64,000 nucleotides of DNA from CALSMU01 sp965230225 (GCA_965230225.1 CBDDKM010000010.1:124001-188000); one strand, 5' to 3'; shown: positions 26,514-35,083, numbered from the stretch's first letter. Translations and numbers: made by a program. The notes: a model not told the origin generated them from the sequence alone.

Positions 26514-27543
26514 TTTCTAGCTGTTTTAGTTCTTTAATTAATCGTTCATTTTCTTCTGGTTTCCCAATGGAAATTCGAATACAATTCTCACATCTCGGTT
26601 CGTTGGTTCTGTTTCTTACCACTACTCCTCGTTTAATGAGTTGATTATACAATTCATTAGCATCATCCACCTTTACTAATAGGAAATTAGCTTCTGAAGG
26701 GTAAATTTTCTGAACTATCGTTAACTTGGACAGTGCCAACTCCATTTGCTCTTTTTCTCTTATTAGGGTGTTTTTCTGTTCCTGATAAGTTGATTCACCC
26801 TCCAGTAATTCTATCGCTTTAAGTTGGGTAAGCTCGTTTACATTGTACGGGGGTTTTATTCTATTAAGCACCTCAATAATACCTTCGGAGGCGAAACACA
26901 TCCCCAATCGAATTGCAGCCATTCCCCAGGCTTTAGAAAGGGTTTGACAAACAATCAGGTTTTCAAATTCATCTAACCTTTCCGACCATGATGATTCTTG
27001 AGAGAAATCGATGTAAGCTTCGTCGATGACTACGATACACCCCGATTTTCTTAAAAGCATTTCAATTTGATCCGACGGAATAATGTTTCCCGTAGGATTA
27101 TTGGGAGAGCAAAGAAATATCACCTTGGTATTATCGTTTACCTGATTCAATACTTCCTCTGCACTTAAGCTAAAATCCTCTTTTAACAATACTGACTGGT
27201 ACGCTACATTATTAGTATCTGCCAATACTTTGTACATACCATAAGTAGGCGGTGTAATAATCACATTATCTACTCCCGGTTCGCAAAATGCCCTAAAAAC
27301 CAGATCCAACACCTCATCGCTTCCATTACCTAATAATTGATTGGCAATAGGAACAGATTTGATTTCGCCAATTCTCTTCTTTAACTTTAATTGATACGGA
27401 TCTGGATACCTGTTTACACCATTGTTAAATGGGTTTTCATTTGCATCCAGATACACCTCTGCACTCGAATCCATTTCATCTCGTGCAGATGAGTATCCCT
27501 TTAATCGAAGAATATTAGGCCTAATTAGTTGCTGAATATTCAT
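26488..27543 (-). CDS. hisC: Histidinol-phosphate aminotransferase
   Basis: 351 residues, fold-type I PLP enzyme. Motifs: LDANENPF near the N-terminus, LGNGSDEVLDL, CSPNNPTGN, VIDEAYIDF, and the PLP lysine in CQTLSKAWGMAAIRLGM; the phosphate-binding Arg lies in CIRISIGKPEENE at the end. It transaminates imidazole acetol phosphate (step 7). It overlaps hisD by 23 bases and hisB by 26 bases, the longest overlaps in the operon. Confidence 0.97.
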   Translation of the reverse strand: MNIQQLIRPNILRLKGYSSARDEMDSSAEVYLDANENPFNNGVNRYPDPYQLKLKKRIGEIKSVPIANQLLGNGSDEVLDLVFRAFCEPGVDNVIITPPTYGMYKVLADTNNVAYQSVLLKEDFSLSAEEVLNQVNDNTKVIFLCSPNNPTGNIIPSDQIEMLLRKSGCIVVIDEAYIDFSQESSWSERLDEFENLIVCQTLSKAWGMAAIRLGMCFASEGIIEVLNRIKPPYNVNELTQLKAIELLEGESTYQEQKNTLIREKEQMELALSKLTIVQKIYPSEANFLLVKVDDANELYNQLIKRGVVVRNRTNEPRCENCIRISIGKPEENERLIKELKQLENEESAIYR

Positions 27544-28843
27544 TACTTGGTTCTTTAATGTTATTGATCTTGTTTAATCGAACTGTTACGGCATATTTGT
27601 GAGCCTGAAGTCCCTCCTGTTCTGCCATGGTTTCGATGGCTGGTCCAATGGTTCTAATCCCTTCCTCAGAAACTCTTTGAAAAGTGATCTTTTTTGTAAA
27701 AGCATCCATATTAACTCCGCTATATGCTTTAGCAAAACCATTGGTTGGTAGGGTGTGATTTGTTCCAGAGGCATAATCTCCTGCACTTTCCGGAGTATAA
27801 GCTCCAATGAATACCGACCCTGCATTGATGATGTTTTGCAGGTAATAGTCTTCATCTTTAGAACATACAATTAAGTGCTCCGGTGCATACTCATTAACTA
27901 ATTCTAGAATATCCTCTTTTCGATTTAAATAGACCAACCTTGAATTTTCAATGGCTTTTGCAGCAATCTCTTTTCGAGGAAGTAGTTCCAATTGTCTGTC
28001 TATTTCTTCCTGTACCTGATACAATTGATCTTCGCTGTTAGTAACCAACACCACCTGACTGTCTGCTCCGTGTTCTGCCTGCGATAATAAATCGGAAGCC
28101 ACAAACGAAGCAGGAACAGATTCATCTGCAATTACCAATAACTCGGAAGGACCAGCAGGCATATCAATGGATACTCCCAGAGATAAGGCTACTTGCTTGG
28201 CGGTAGTTACGTACTGATTACCCGGTCCAAATATTTTATATACTCTTGGTACGGTTTCAGTTCCATATGTTAGCGCTCCGATGGCCTGAATCCCACCTAC
28301 TGCATAAATCTTTTTGATTCCAATTAACTGGGCAGTGTACAAAATAGCCGGATTGATTTTACCTTCTTTGTTTGGTGGAGTACACAAAATAATCTCTTCG
28401 CACCCGGCTAATACAGCAGGAATCCCCAACATTAACACTGTTGAAAATAAAGGTGCCGACCCTCCTGGAATGTAGATCCCTACCTTTTGAATCGGTCGGG
28501 CTTCTTGCCAACATTGAACACCTGGAGTTGTTTCTACTACTTGTTTCTCCAATACTTGCGATTTGTGAAATGTAGTAATGTTTTTTCTTGCTAATTCGAT
28601 GGAATCTTTAAGTTCGGCAGATAATGTACTACCTGCACCAGCTACTTCTTCACCGGAAACTTCAAAGGTCTCTACATCTACACGATCAAAGTAGTGAGTA
28701 TACTTTTTAAGGGCCTGGTCTCCATCTCTTTTTACTTCTGCGAATACTTGTTTTACTACGCTTTCCAACTCTTCGGTGGATTTTACCGGTCGTTTTATAA
28801 TTTCGTTCCAATTATCTCTGGTTGGGTTTAATATCTTTTTCAT
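27521..28843 (-). CDS. hisD: Histidinol dehydrogenase
   Basis: 440 residues. Signature motifs: IPGGSAPLFSTVLMLGIPA, FGPGNQYVTTAKQ, SIDMPAGPSELLVIAD, LLSQAEHGADSQVVLVT, YAPEHLIV, SVFIGAYTPESAGDYASGTNHTLPT. The Gln, His, Asp and Glu residues of the zinc site are in these segments. It oxidises histidinol to histidine using two NAD (last two steps). It starts 13 bases after hisG. Confidence 0.97.
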   Translation of the reverse strand: MKKILNPTRDNWNEIIKRPVKSTEELESVVKQVFAEVKRDGDQALKKYTHYFDRVDVETFEVSGEEVAGAGSTLSAELKDSIELARKNITTFHKSQVLEKQVVETTPGVQCWQEARPIQKVGIYIPGGSAPLFSTVLMLGIPAVLAGCEEIILCTPPNKEGKINPAILYTAQLIGIKKIYAVGGIQAIGALTYGTETVPRVYKIFGPGNQYVTTAKQVALSLGVSIDMPAGPSELLVIADESVPASFVASDLLSQAEHGADSQVVLVTNSEDQLYQVQEEIDRQLELLPRKEIAAKAIENSRLVYLNRKEDILELVNEYAPEHLIVCSKDEDYYLQNIINAGSVFIGAYTPESAGDYASGTNHTLPTNGFAKAYSGVNMDAFTKKITFQRVSEEGIRTIGPAIETMAEQEGLQAHKYAVTVRLNKINNIKEPSNEYSATN

Positions 28844-28856
28844 TTCTTGCTCTTAA

Positions 28857-29714
28857 TTATTTTACCATCTTTTCAATAGGTGCTACTAAGATTCCTTCGG
28901 CACCGGCGTCTTTTAACTGATCTATTACTCCCCAGAATTCATTTTCTTTAATTACAGAGTGTAATGAACTCCAACCTTCTTCCGCTAAAGGCATAATAGT
29001 TGGGCTCTTGAGTACGGGCAGAATGGATGTTACTTTATCAATACTATCGTTAGGTACATTCATTAAAATATACTTGGTGTCCTTAGCTCTAAGAACAGCA
29101 TCCAGGCGGAACAATAACTTATCAAGCAATGCTTCCTTTTCTTCGGAGAGTTGTAAACTACGTACCAATACAGCTTCCGAACGAAGCATCACTTGTGTTT
29201 CCCTTAATCCGTTTTTGAACAAGGTACTTCCAGAGCTTACGATATCGCAAATTCCATCTGCCAGTCCAATGTTTGGTGCGATCTCTACCGAGCCGGATAT
29301 CACGTGAATATCAGCTTTTACTCCATTTTCATTTAGAAATTGGTTTAAGGTATTAGGGTATGAAGTGGCTATTTTCTTTCCTTCAAAATAGGCTAAGGAG
29401 TCCTCATCTACCTCCTTAGGAACAGCAAGAGACACTCGGCATTTCGAAAAACCAAGTTTTCTGATTACCTCCGCTTGTTTTTGTTTTTCGATCAAAAGAT
29501 TTTCTCCCAGAATGGCAATGTCCACTACTCCATCCTCCAGGTACTGAGGGATATCCGAATTACGGAGGTAAAGTACTTCCATTGGAAAGTTCCTTACCTC
29601 GGCCTTTAACTGGTCTCTTCCATTATCGATGGAAAGACCGCAATCTTTTAAAAGCTTTAAAGACCCTTCGTTAAGTCTTCCTGATTTTTGTACCGCAATT
29701 TTTAATTTGCTCAT
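28857..29714 (-). CDS. hisG: ATP phosphoribosyltransferase, long form
   Basis: 285 residues from the ATG at 29714 (MSKLKIAVQKSGRLNEGS). An upstream in-frame TTG at 29738 is rejected because the ATG start gives the conserved N-terminus. Motifs: DGVVDIAILGENLLIE, ATSYPNTLNQFL, ISGSVEIAPNIGLADGICDIVSSGSTL. The last 75 residues form the regulatory ACT-like domain of the long HisG form, which is feedback-inhibited by histidine. It catalyses the first committed step (ATP + PRPP). First structural gene of the operon, preceded by a leader peptide and attenuator. Confidence 0.97.
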   Translation of the reverse strand: MSKLKIAVQKSGRLNEGSLKLLKDCGLSIDNGRDQLKAEVRNFPMEVLYLRNSDIPQYLEDGVVDIAILGENLLIEKQKQAEVIRKLGFSKCRVSLAVPKEVDEDSLAYFEGKKIATSYPNTLNQFLNENGVKADIHVISGSVEIAPNIGLADGICDIVSSGSTLFKNGLRETQVMLRSEAVLVRSLQLSEEKEALLDKLLFRLDAVLRAKDTKYILMNVPNDSIDKVTSILPVLKSPTIMPLAEEGWSSLHSVIKENEFWGVIDQLKDAGAEGILVAPIEKMVK

Positions 29715-29754
29715 TTTTCTTTGTTTGTATCTGAGCAAATCGGTTGGGATGGAA

Positions 29755-29787
29755 ATAAAAAACCCGCCTGATTTACTCAGACGGGTT
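29755..29787 (-). terminator. his operon transcription attenuator (terminator hairpin)
   Basis: On the minus strand AACCCGTCTGA pairs with TCAGGCGGGTT (11 pairs, one T-G, five-base loop; 29761-29771 with 29777-29787), followed by six T. It lies between the His leader peptide and hisG, so it can only control hisG and downstream genes. Confidence 0.9.
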
Positions 29788-29819
29788 CATGATAATTTAT
29801 TTTGGATTTAGTCATAACA

Positions 29820-29879
29820 TCATTCGCTCACCTGAGAGTAAGTATGCAAATGATGATGATGTAGTTGACTAAATTTCAC
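29820..29879 (-). CDS. hisL: Histidine operon leader peptide
   Basis: A GTG start at 29879 encodes 19 residues, MKFSQLHHHHLHTYSQVSE, then TGA at 29820-29822. Five of six consecutive codons from position 7 include four CAT in a row plus one after a Leu: five His in all. It is followed by nested complementary segments: ATTTAGTC (29874-29867) with GACTAAAT (29813-29806), and inside them CATCATTTGC (29855-29846, the His codons) with GCGAATGATG (29827-29818, one G-T). A terminator hairpin and hisG follow. This is the classical arrangement in which a ribosome stalled for His-tRNA opens the first hairpin and prevents termination. Confidence 0.85.
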   Translation of the reverse strand: MKFSQLHHHHLHTYSQVSE

Positions 29880-29898
29880 TTCTATAATTTTGTTGGGA

Positions 29899-29931
29899 CA
29901 AATTTAAGTAAGGAATTTTTACAATTCCAAA
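29899..29931 (-). promoter_or_regulatory. Promoter of the his operon
   Basis: On the minus strand TTTG (29931-29928) and TAAATTTG (29906-29899) match the Bacteroidota -33 and -7 elements with a 21-base spacer. The start of transcription would be near 29892, about 13 bases before the leader peptide's GTG. Confidence 0.7.
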
Positions 29932-30015
29932 TATTTTTATTGTTCAATTTGTTTTTTGCCCTATTCTTAACAATTGATTAAAGTACTGATCAATAATAAA
30001 CAAAAGGGCTTTCGT

Positions 30016-30492
30016 CTAGTTTCCGCCCAAAGAAAAATAAACCATTAATGCTGGTAATGTTACTGAGAAAAAGGTGGTAATTGAACTTAACAACACATTG
30101 GGATCTACCTTTTCGCTTTTGTATTGGGAGTCTTTTGCTTCTTCTCTGGTTTCCACATAAACCACCTCTTCAGCTCTATTGGTAGTAAGTAATAACTCTT
30201 TAAAATGCCCTTCTACTTCCACTCCTTTATTTCTTCGCATTCCCGGAGTAACTCTTTTAACTTCTGTTACTCTGTATTTGTACAACAGTACTTTAGTACC
30301 GCTGGTATCAACAGATACCAAATCATTAGGCCCCATTCCTAACACAGCATTTACTGAATCGACAGACATTCCGGTAGTAACTTTCATTACGTCTTCCGAC
30401 TTAGCATACCTTGGGTGCTGTACAACACAGCTCTGTATGATCATTCCCAACCCAAATAGCAACAAAAGATACAATAGAGAAGATGGCTTCAT
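30016..30492 (-). CDS. BamE/SmpA-like lipoprotein, 158 aa
   Basis: Lipoprotein signal MKPSSLLYLLLLFGLGMIIQSC (Cys22). The mature start has SEDVMKVTTGMSVDSVNAVLGMGPNDLV, the two-helix start typical of the SmpA/OmlA (BamE-like) fold (xxGMsxxxVxxxLGxP). The C-terminus is a hydrophobic stretch (LLSSITTFFSVTLPALMVYFSLGG), which may be a second membrane anchor and is unusual for BamE. The exact role is unknown. The 300-base region between it and hisG contains the his promoter and leader. Confidence 0.6.
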   Translation of the reverse strand: MKPSSLLYLLLLFGLGMIIQSCVVQHPRYAKSEDVMKVTTGMSVDSVNAVLGMGPNDLVSVDTSGTKVLLYKYRVTEVKRVTPGMRRNKGVEVEGHFKELLLTTNRAEEVVYVETREEAKDSQYKSEKVDPNVLLSSITTFFSVTLPALMVYFSLGGN

Positions 30493-30655
30493 AATGAGGA
30501 TTTTAAATCTTGGTTTGGCAATGATAACTGATTTCTTTGAGAAAGAAAATGACCAAAATACAATTGTGTATCACAGATGGGATTTTTGTGGAAAAGTTTC
30601 TGAATCTCAGTCAACATTTGCCTTCTAAAAATTAGGAAACCCCTTTTTCGAATAT

Positions 30656-30663
30656 TACATTTG
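30656..30663 (+). promoter_or_regulatory. Candidate -7 element for the isocitrate dehydrogenase gene
   Basis: TACATTTG matches TAnnTTTG. The predicted 5' untranslated region (about 50 bases) contains a small GGGG-CATT-CCCC hairpin (about 30678-30690). No strong -33 element is visible. Confidence 0.4.
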
Positions 30664-30718
30664 CAAGCCTAGTGAAAGGGGGCATTCCCCGATGAATTTG
30701 AAATTATAAAAACTGAAA

Positions 30719-32959
30719 ATGGCAATGGAAAAATCTAAGATCATTTACACCAAAACAGACGAGGCACCAGCCTTGGCTACACACTCATTTTTACCAATTG
30801 TAAAGGCTTTTACCGAACCTGCAGGAATTGAAATCGAAACGAAAGACATTTCTTTGGCCGGTAGAATTATTGCCAATTTCCCAGAATATTTAAACGAAGA
30901 TCAAAGAATTGGAGATGCTTTGGCTGAGTTAGGAGAATTAGCTAAAACTCCTCAGGCTAACATCATCAAACTTCCAAATATCAGTGCTTCTATTCCTCAG
31001 TTAACTGCAGCAATTAAAGAATTGCAAGGTAAAGGATATGCTCTTCCTGATTACCCGGAAGAACCATCAAACGATGAAGAAAAAACAATTAAAGCAAAAT
31101 ACGACAAGATTAAAGGAAGTGCGGTGAACCCTGTACTTCGTGAAGGGAACTCTGATCGTAGAGCTCCTAAAGCTGTAAAGAATTACGCAAAGAACAACCC
31201 ACACTCTATGGGAGAGTGGAAATCAGATTCTAAATCTCACGTTGCAACGATGCAATCAGGAGATTTTTGCTCCAATGAAAAATCATTAACTGTTGAGGCA
31301 GCTGGTGATGTAAGAATTGAATTGGTTGAGGCAAACGGTAATGTAACTGTTCTTAAAGAAAAAACTCCTGTTCTTGCCGGTGAAGTAATTGACTCTACCG
31401 TAATGAGCAAAAAAGCATTGTTAACTTTCCTTGATGAGCAAGTAAAAGATGCTAAAGAGCAGGGTGTTTTGTTTTCATTACACATGAAAGCAACCATGAT
31501 GAAGGTTTCTGATCCAATTATTTTTGGACATGCAGTATCTGTGTTCTTTAAAGACTTATTTGAAAAACATGGTTCTACACTAGAAGAAATTGGTGTTGAT
31601 GTAAACAATGGATTTGGAGATTTAGTAAGCAAAATCAATGAGTTACCTGCTGATAAAAAGGCAGAGATTGAAGTTGATATTAAAGCTTGCTACGAAAATG
31701 GACCTGATTTAGCGATGGTTAATTCTGATAAAGGAATTACCAACCTTCACGTTCCTAGTGATGTAATTATCGATGCTTCTATGCCTGCAATGATCAGAAC
31801 ATCAGGATGCATGTGGAACGCCGAAGGAAACAAACAAGATACTAAAGCGGTTATTCCGGATAGCAGTTACGCTGGTATTTACACAGCTACTATCGACTTC
31901 TGTAAAGAGCATGGTGCATTCGACCCTACAACTATGGGAACTGTTCCTAACGTTGGTTTGATGGCTCAAAAAGCTGAGGAGTACGGATCGCACGATAAAA
32001 CATTTGAAATTGCCGCTAATGGTACTGTAAGAGTTGTTGATGCCAATGGAAATACTCTAATGGAGCACAACGTTGAAGCAGGAGATATCTGGAGAATGTG
32101 TCAGGTAAAAGATGCTCCAATTCAGGATTGGGTAAAATTAGCAGTAAATAGAGCTAAGGCAACTAATACACCTGCTGTATTCTGGTTAAACGAAAACAGA
32201 GCTCATGATGCCGAGTTAATCAAGAAGGTAAACCAATACTTACCGAACCACGATACAACTGGTTTAGACATCAGAATCCTTTCTCCAATTGAGGCAACTA
32301 AATTCACTTTAGAAAGAATTAAAGATGGTAAAGACACCATTTCTGTAACAGGAAATGTACTTAGAGATTACCTTACTGATCTATTTCCTATTCTTGAATT
32401 AGGAACAAGTGCTAAAATGCTTTCCATTGTTCCATTGATGAACGGAGGAGGATTATTTGAAACTGGTGCTGGTGGATCTGCTCCAAAACACGTTCAGCAG
32501 TTCGTTGAAGAAAACCACTTACGTTGGGACTCCTTAGGAGAGTTCTTAGCATTAGCTGTTTCTTTAGAACACTATGGAGATACTAACAACAATAACAAAG
32601 CATTGGTGTTGGCTGAAACTCTGGATGATGCAACAGATAAATTCCTTGCTAACGATAAATCTCCTTCGAGAAAGGTTGGTGAGTTAGATAACAGAGGAAG
32701 TCACTTCTACCTGGCCATGTACTGGGCACAAGCATTGGCAAATCAATCAAAAGATGCTGACTTAAAAGCAACTTTCGAAAAAGTAGCTCAGGAGTTTACA
32801 AACAATGAGACTCAAATTGTTTCAGAACTTAACGGAGCTCAAGGTAATGCTGTAAACATTGATGGTTATTACTTTACTAACGATGAGCTAACTTCTACTG
32901 CTATGCGCCCAAGTGCTACATTAAACAGTGTACTTAGCAACATTCTTGCTGAAGCTTAA
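30719..32959 (+). CDS. icd: Monomeric NADP-dependent isocitrate dehydrogenase
   Basis: 746 residues, the usual length of the monomeric IDH (Icd-II) family, which is unrelated in length to the dimeric about 420-residue enzyme. Typical stretches: KIIYTKTDEAPALATHSFLP, VNPVLREGNSDRRAPKAVKNYA, SGDFCSNEKSLTV, MIRTSGCMWNAEG, YAGIYTATIDFCKEHGAFDP, and ALVLAETLDDATDKFLAN. It converts isocitrate to 2-oxoglutarate in the TCA cycle and makes NADPH. Two ATG codons (30719 and 30725) are possible starts. Followed by a strong terminator. Confidence 0.96.
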   Translation: MAMEKSKIIYTKTDEAPALATHSFLPIVKAFTEPAGIEIETKDISLAGRIIANFPEYLNEDQRIGDALAELGELAKTPQANIIKLPNISASIPQLTAAIKELQGKGYALPDYPEEPSNDEEKTIKAKYDKIKGSAVNPVLREGNSDRRAPKAVKNYAKNNPHSMGEWKSDSKSHVATMQSGDFCSNEKSLTVEAAGDVRIELVEANGNVTVLKEKTPVLAGEVIDSTVMSKKALLTFLDEQVKDAKEQGVLFSLHMKATMMKVSDPIIFGHAVSVFFKDLFEKHGSTLEEIGVDVNNGFGDLVSKINELPADKKAEIEVDIKACYENGPDLAMVNSDKGITNLHVPSDVIIDASMPAMIRTSGCMWNAEGNKQDTKAVIPDSSYAGIYTATIDFCKEHGAFDPTTMGTVPNVGLMAQKAEEYGSHDKTFEIAANGTVRVVDANGNTLMEHNVEAGDIWRMCQVKDAPIQDWVKLAVNRAKATNTPAVFWLNENRAHDAELIKKVNQYLPNHDTTGLDIRILSPIEATKFTLERIKDGKDTISVTGNVLRDYLTDLFPILELGTSAKMLSIVPLMNGGGLFETGAGGSAPKHVQQFVEENHLRWDSLGEFLALAVSLEHYGDTNNNNKALVLAETLDDATDKFLANDKSPSRKVGELDNRGSHFYLAMYWAQALANQSKDADLKATFEKVAQEFTNNETQIVSELNGAQGNAVNIDGYYFTNDELTSTAMRPSATLNSVLSNILAEA

Positions 32960-32983
32960 TATTATATTACAATAACTTGAAGA

Positions 32984-33009
32984 GGGAAGCTGTTAGCTTC
33001 CCTTTTTTT
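32984..33009 (+). terminator. Rho-independent terminator of the isocitrate dehydrogenase gene
   Basis: Eight perfect pairs (GGGAAGCT/AGCTTCCC) around GTT, then seven T, 25 bases after the stop. Confidence 0.95.
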
Positions 33010-33087
33010 ATTTCCATTTGGCAAATTTGCCGACTAAATAATAGTAGCTACTACTCTACTTTTGTACTTAATATCAATAACGCCACT

Positions 33088-33351
33088 ATGAGTTTATTAG
33101 ACAATATAATTAAGTACATTAAAGGAGGTTATCAGGAAAAAGCGCCCGAAGGAGTTTGTGCTATTTGCTGGGGGCACCAGGAGTACGACAATCAGATTAG
33201 AGAAATAGTTAAGGATCAACAGATAGATGTTTCTGGAGGTAGAGAGAAATACAATTTCATTCAGGATTTTGTAGTGAACCACGTAGATGGTATCAAACTA
33301 AAAAATACCATTAATGGATTGGAGTGCCCAAAGTGTAAAACAGTACAATAG
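33088..33351 (+). CDS. Small zinc-ribbon-like protein, 87 aa
   Basis: I start at the ATG at 33088 (MSLLDNIIKYIKGGYQEK); an open frame extends upstream through the previous terminator but is not coding. Two Cys pairs, CAIC (in EGVCAICWGHQEYDNQIREIV) and CPKC near the end, are about 60 residues apart and probably bind one zinc or iron. The WGHQEYD and GIKLKNT segments match a short conserved Bacteroidota family of unknown role. Cytosolic. Confidence 0.7.
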   Translation: MSLLDNIIKYIKGGYQEKAPEGVCAICWGHQEYDNQIREIVKDQQIDVSGGREKYNFIQDFVVNHVDGIKLKNTINGLECPKCKTVQ

Positions 33352-33480
33352 TTTCCCATTTTGAGAAAACACTCTATCTGATGGAGAGAAAATTTAGCCT
33401 TACCATACTGTAAGCCCCATTTTTAGGGATTAAGAAGGTAGTGGCATGGTTCTGACAATGCTGATAATAAATTTTACAGC

Positions 33481-33675
33481 ATGAGACTACCACTAGACAA
33501 AATACTATTCATTGCCATTATCATTGGGCTAATTCTATTTCCATCAGCCATCTTTAGTCAGGGAGCTCCACCACCTCCAACTCCTACAGGAGTTCCTATA
33601 GACGGAGGTATCTCTGCTTTAATTGGTGGCATGGTGGCTTACGGGTTATACAAAAACAAACAAAAGAAAGACTAG
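33481..33675 (+). CDS. Tiny PID-CTERM-type exported protein, 64 aa
   Basis: A signal peptide (MRLPLDKILFIAIIIGLILFPSAIFS) is followed by a proline-rich stretch (QGAPPPPTPTGVPIDGG) and a hydrophobic helix (ISALIGGMVAYGLY), then KNKQKKD. The order PIDGG, transmembrane helix, basic tail matches the proposed PID-CTERM sorting signal of Bacteroidota. Here it makes up nearly the whole mature protein, so no cargo domain is present. Short proteins of this kind are common in the phylum and easily missed. Function unknown. Confidence 0.65.
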   Translation: MRLPLDKILFIAIIIGLILFPSAIFSQGAPPPPTPTGVPIDGGISALIGGMVAYGLYKNKQKKD

Positions 33676-33687
33676 CTACTACATAAC

Positions 33688-33759
33688 ATGTACCTGCTTC
33701 CTTCAATATCTAAACGGGTCAATATGGGTTAATCATGGGGGATCAAAAAGCAGGTACAT
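33688..33759. repeat. 12-base inverted repeat with long loop, downstream of the PID-CTERM gene
   Basis: ATGTACCTGCTT (33688-33699) and AAGCAGGTACAT (33748-33759) are perfectly complementary across a 48-base loop that contains GGGTCAAT and GGGTTAAT direct near-repeats. It begins 13 bases after the stop codon and is followed by T-rich sequence, so it may be a long terminator or a structured 3' untranslated region. Confidence 0.6.
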
Positions 33760-33842
33760 TTCTTTTTCAAAAAATATTTAATCTTTTCGAAACAATACGA
33801 ATCTAAAATCTGTTAAATTTAGATATACCAAAAAACCTAAAG

Positions 33843-34217
33843 ATGACAGACAAGGAAAAACTATACGAGACACTGGGCGAATTACTTTACGCAGTTGCAA
33901 TGGCTGACGGAGTTATTCAGGAAGAAGAAAAGGAAGAATTAAACAAATTACTCCAGAACCATCAATGGGCATCAGAAATCAAATGGTCTTTTAATTATGA
34001 GACCACCAAAGAAGCAGGTGTCGAAGAAACATATAACAAAGTAATTAACTTTTGCCATAGTTATGGCCCAGCAGCTGAATATGTAGAATTCATCGAAGCA
34101 ATGAAAACAATAGCTACAGCAGCAGAAGGGATTGATCAGGATGAATCAAAAATCATTAATTCATTTTCGTCTGATCTAATTACCAGATTCCAAAAAGATA
34201 TTGATCGATTAAACTAA
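33843..34217 (+). CDS. TerB-like protein, 124 aa
   Basis: All-helical protein with the TerB-type signature near the N-terminus: YETLGELLYAVAMADGVIQEEEKEELNKLL, followed by further helices and a second helix with the same logic (AMKTIATAAEGIDQDESKIINSF). Family members include tellurite-resistance TerB and many stress proteins of unknown biochemistry, often with acidic metal-binding clusters. It has no signal peptide. Its stop abuts the convergent DUF4249 gene without any spacer. Confidence 0.7.
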   Translation: MTDKEKLYETLGELLYAVAMADGVIQEEEKEELNKLLQNHQWASEIKWSFNYETTKEAGVEETYNKVINFCHSYGPAAEYVEFIEAMKTIATAAEGIDQDESKIINSFSSDLITRFQKDIDRLN

Positions 34218-35081
34218 CTACTGAACCTCAACCACTTTCACATCCGGAAAGTGAGAGGTAAAGTATCCATACCCTCCTACCACATTAGTTGGGTAGTTCA
34301 ATGGTTCTTTTACAATATCCGTAAAGAAGTTTTCACTTTTTAATCGTAGCGATAAGTAGTCGTAATACTCCTCGCTAATGTTGGAAATAGATACAAGTAC
34401 TGTGTCTTCTACCCATTCCAATAATTCATGTTCTGCTTGTACGAGGTTATTCTCGAAGGAAATATCGTTTAACAACAAGGTTTCAGTAGGCACATCACTT
34501 ATCTCGAAAGGAGAACCGCTTTGTGCTCCATCATTGGATCTGGTGTAAAAATTAACCATGTACCAATTGTGCTCCGAATCTGGATCTAAGAACTCATAAT
34601 TCACCTTAATCTTATCTGTTCCTGACGAGTTAATGTGTTGAGCACTTACACTATTGAAAGACACTTGCTGAAGCATATTCGTTTGAGAAGTAACCACCTC
34701 TCCGGTTTCTGGATCATGAACGTATAAGTCGTAAGAAGTGTTTAAAAATTGAGGTGTTGTAACACTCACATAAACTCCCGGTGCATCAGGTATTGGGAAC
34801 AAGGTATCCGTTATACCGTTGTAAGATATGGTTACAGTTGCTCCATCCACCAACAACTGATTCAGTAGCTCTTGCTGAGAAGTAGTATCGTTTTCTTCCG
34901 AGTAGGATAGTGCTCCGAAACTTTTGGAAACCGAAACCACCATAATACTATTGGGAATTACCTGAGATGAAATGACCAATTTAGTTGGAGCTTCCGCCAA
35001 TTGAATATCGATTGGTTTGGGTACACAACTGCTAAATGCAATGACAATGATAATTGGGTATATATATAATAGATTTCTCAT
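34218..35081 (-). CDS. DUF4249 family lipoprotein
   Basis: 287 residues. Lipoprotein signal MRNLLYIYPIIIVIAFSSC (Cys19), then the opening VPKPIDIQLAEAPTKLVISSQV typical of DUF4249. The body is beta-rich with late motifs such as EYYDYLSLRLKSE and NYPTNVVGGYGYF. DUF4249 proteins nearly always sit beside a TonB-dependent receptor and are presumed to be its surface lipoprotein partner, in the manner of SusD. Here it starts two bases after the stop of such a receptor, so the two are co-transcribed. Confidence 0.9.
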   Translation of the reverse strand: MRNLLYIYPIIIVIAFSSCVPKPIDIQLAEAPTKLVISSQVIPNSIMVVSVSKSFGALSYSEENDTTSQQELLNQLLVDGATVTISYNGITDTLFPIPDAPGVYVSVTTPQFLNTSYDLYVHDPETGEVVTSQTNMLQQVSFNSVSAQHINSSGTDKIKVNYEFLDPDSEHNWYMVNFYTRSNDGAQSGSPFEISDVPTETLLLNDISFENNLVQAEHELLEWVEDTVLVSISNISEEYYDYLSLRLKSENFFTDIVKEPLNYPTNVVGGYGYFTSHFPDVKVVEVQ

Positions 35082-35083
35082 GA

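Noticed and set aside
27586..27870. Second open frame inside hisD
   Set aside because: It is a shadow in another frame with no start signal; hisD is complete and conserved over this stretch.
32977..33087. Upstream extension of the small zinc-ribbon gene
   Set aside because: It runs through the strong terminator of the isocitrate dehydrogenase gene; the ATG at 33088 gives a normal protein.
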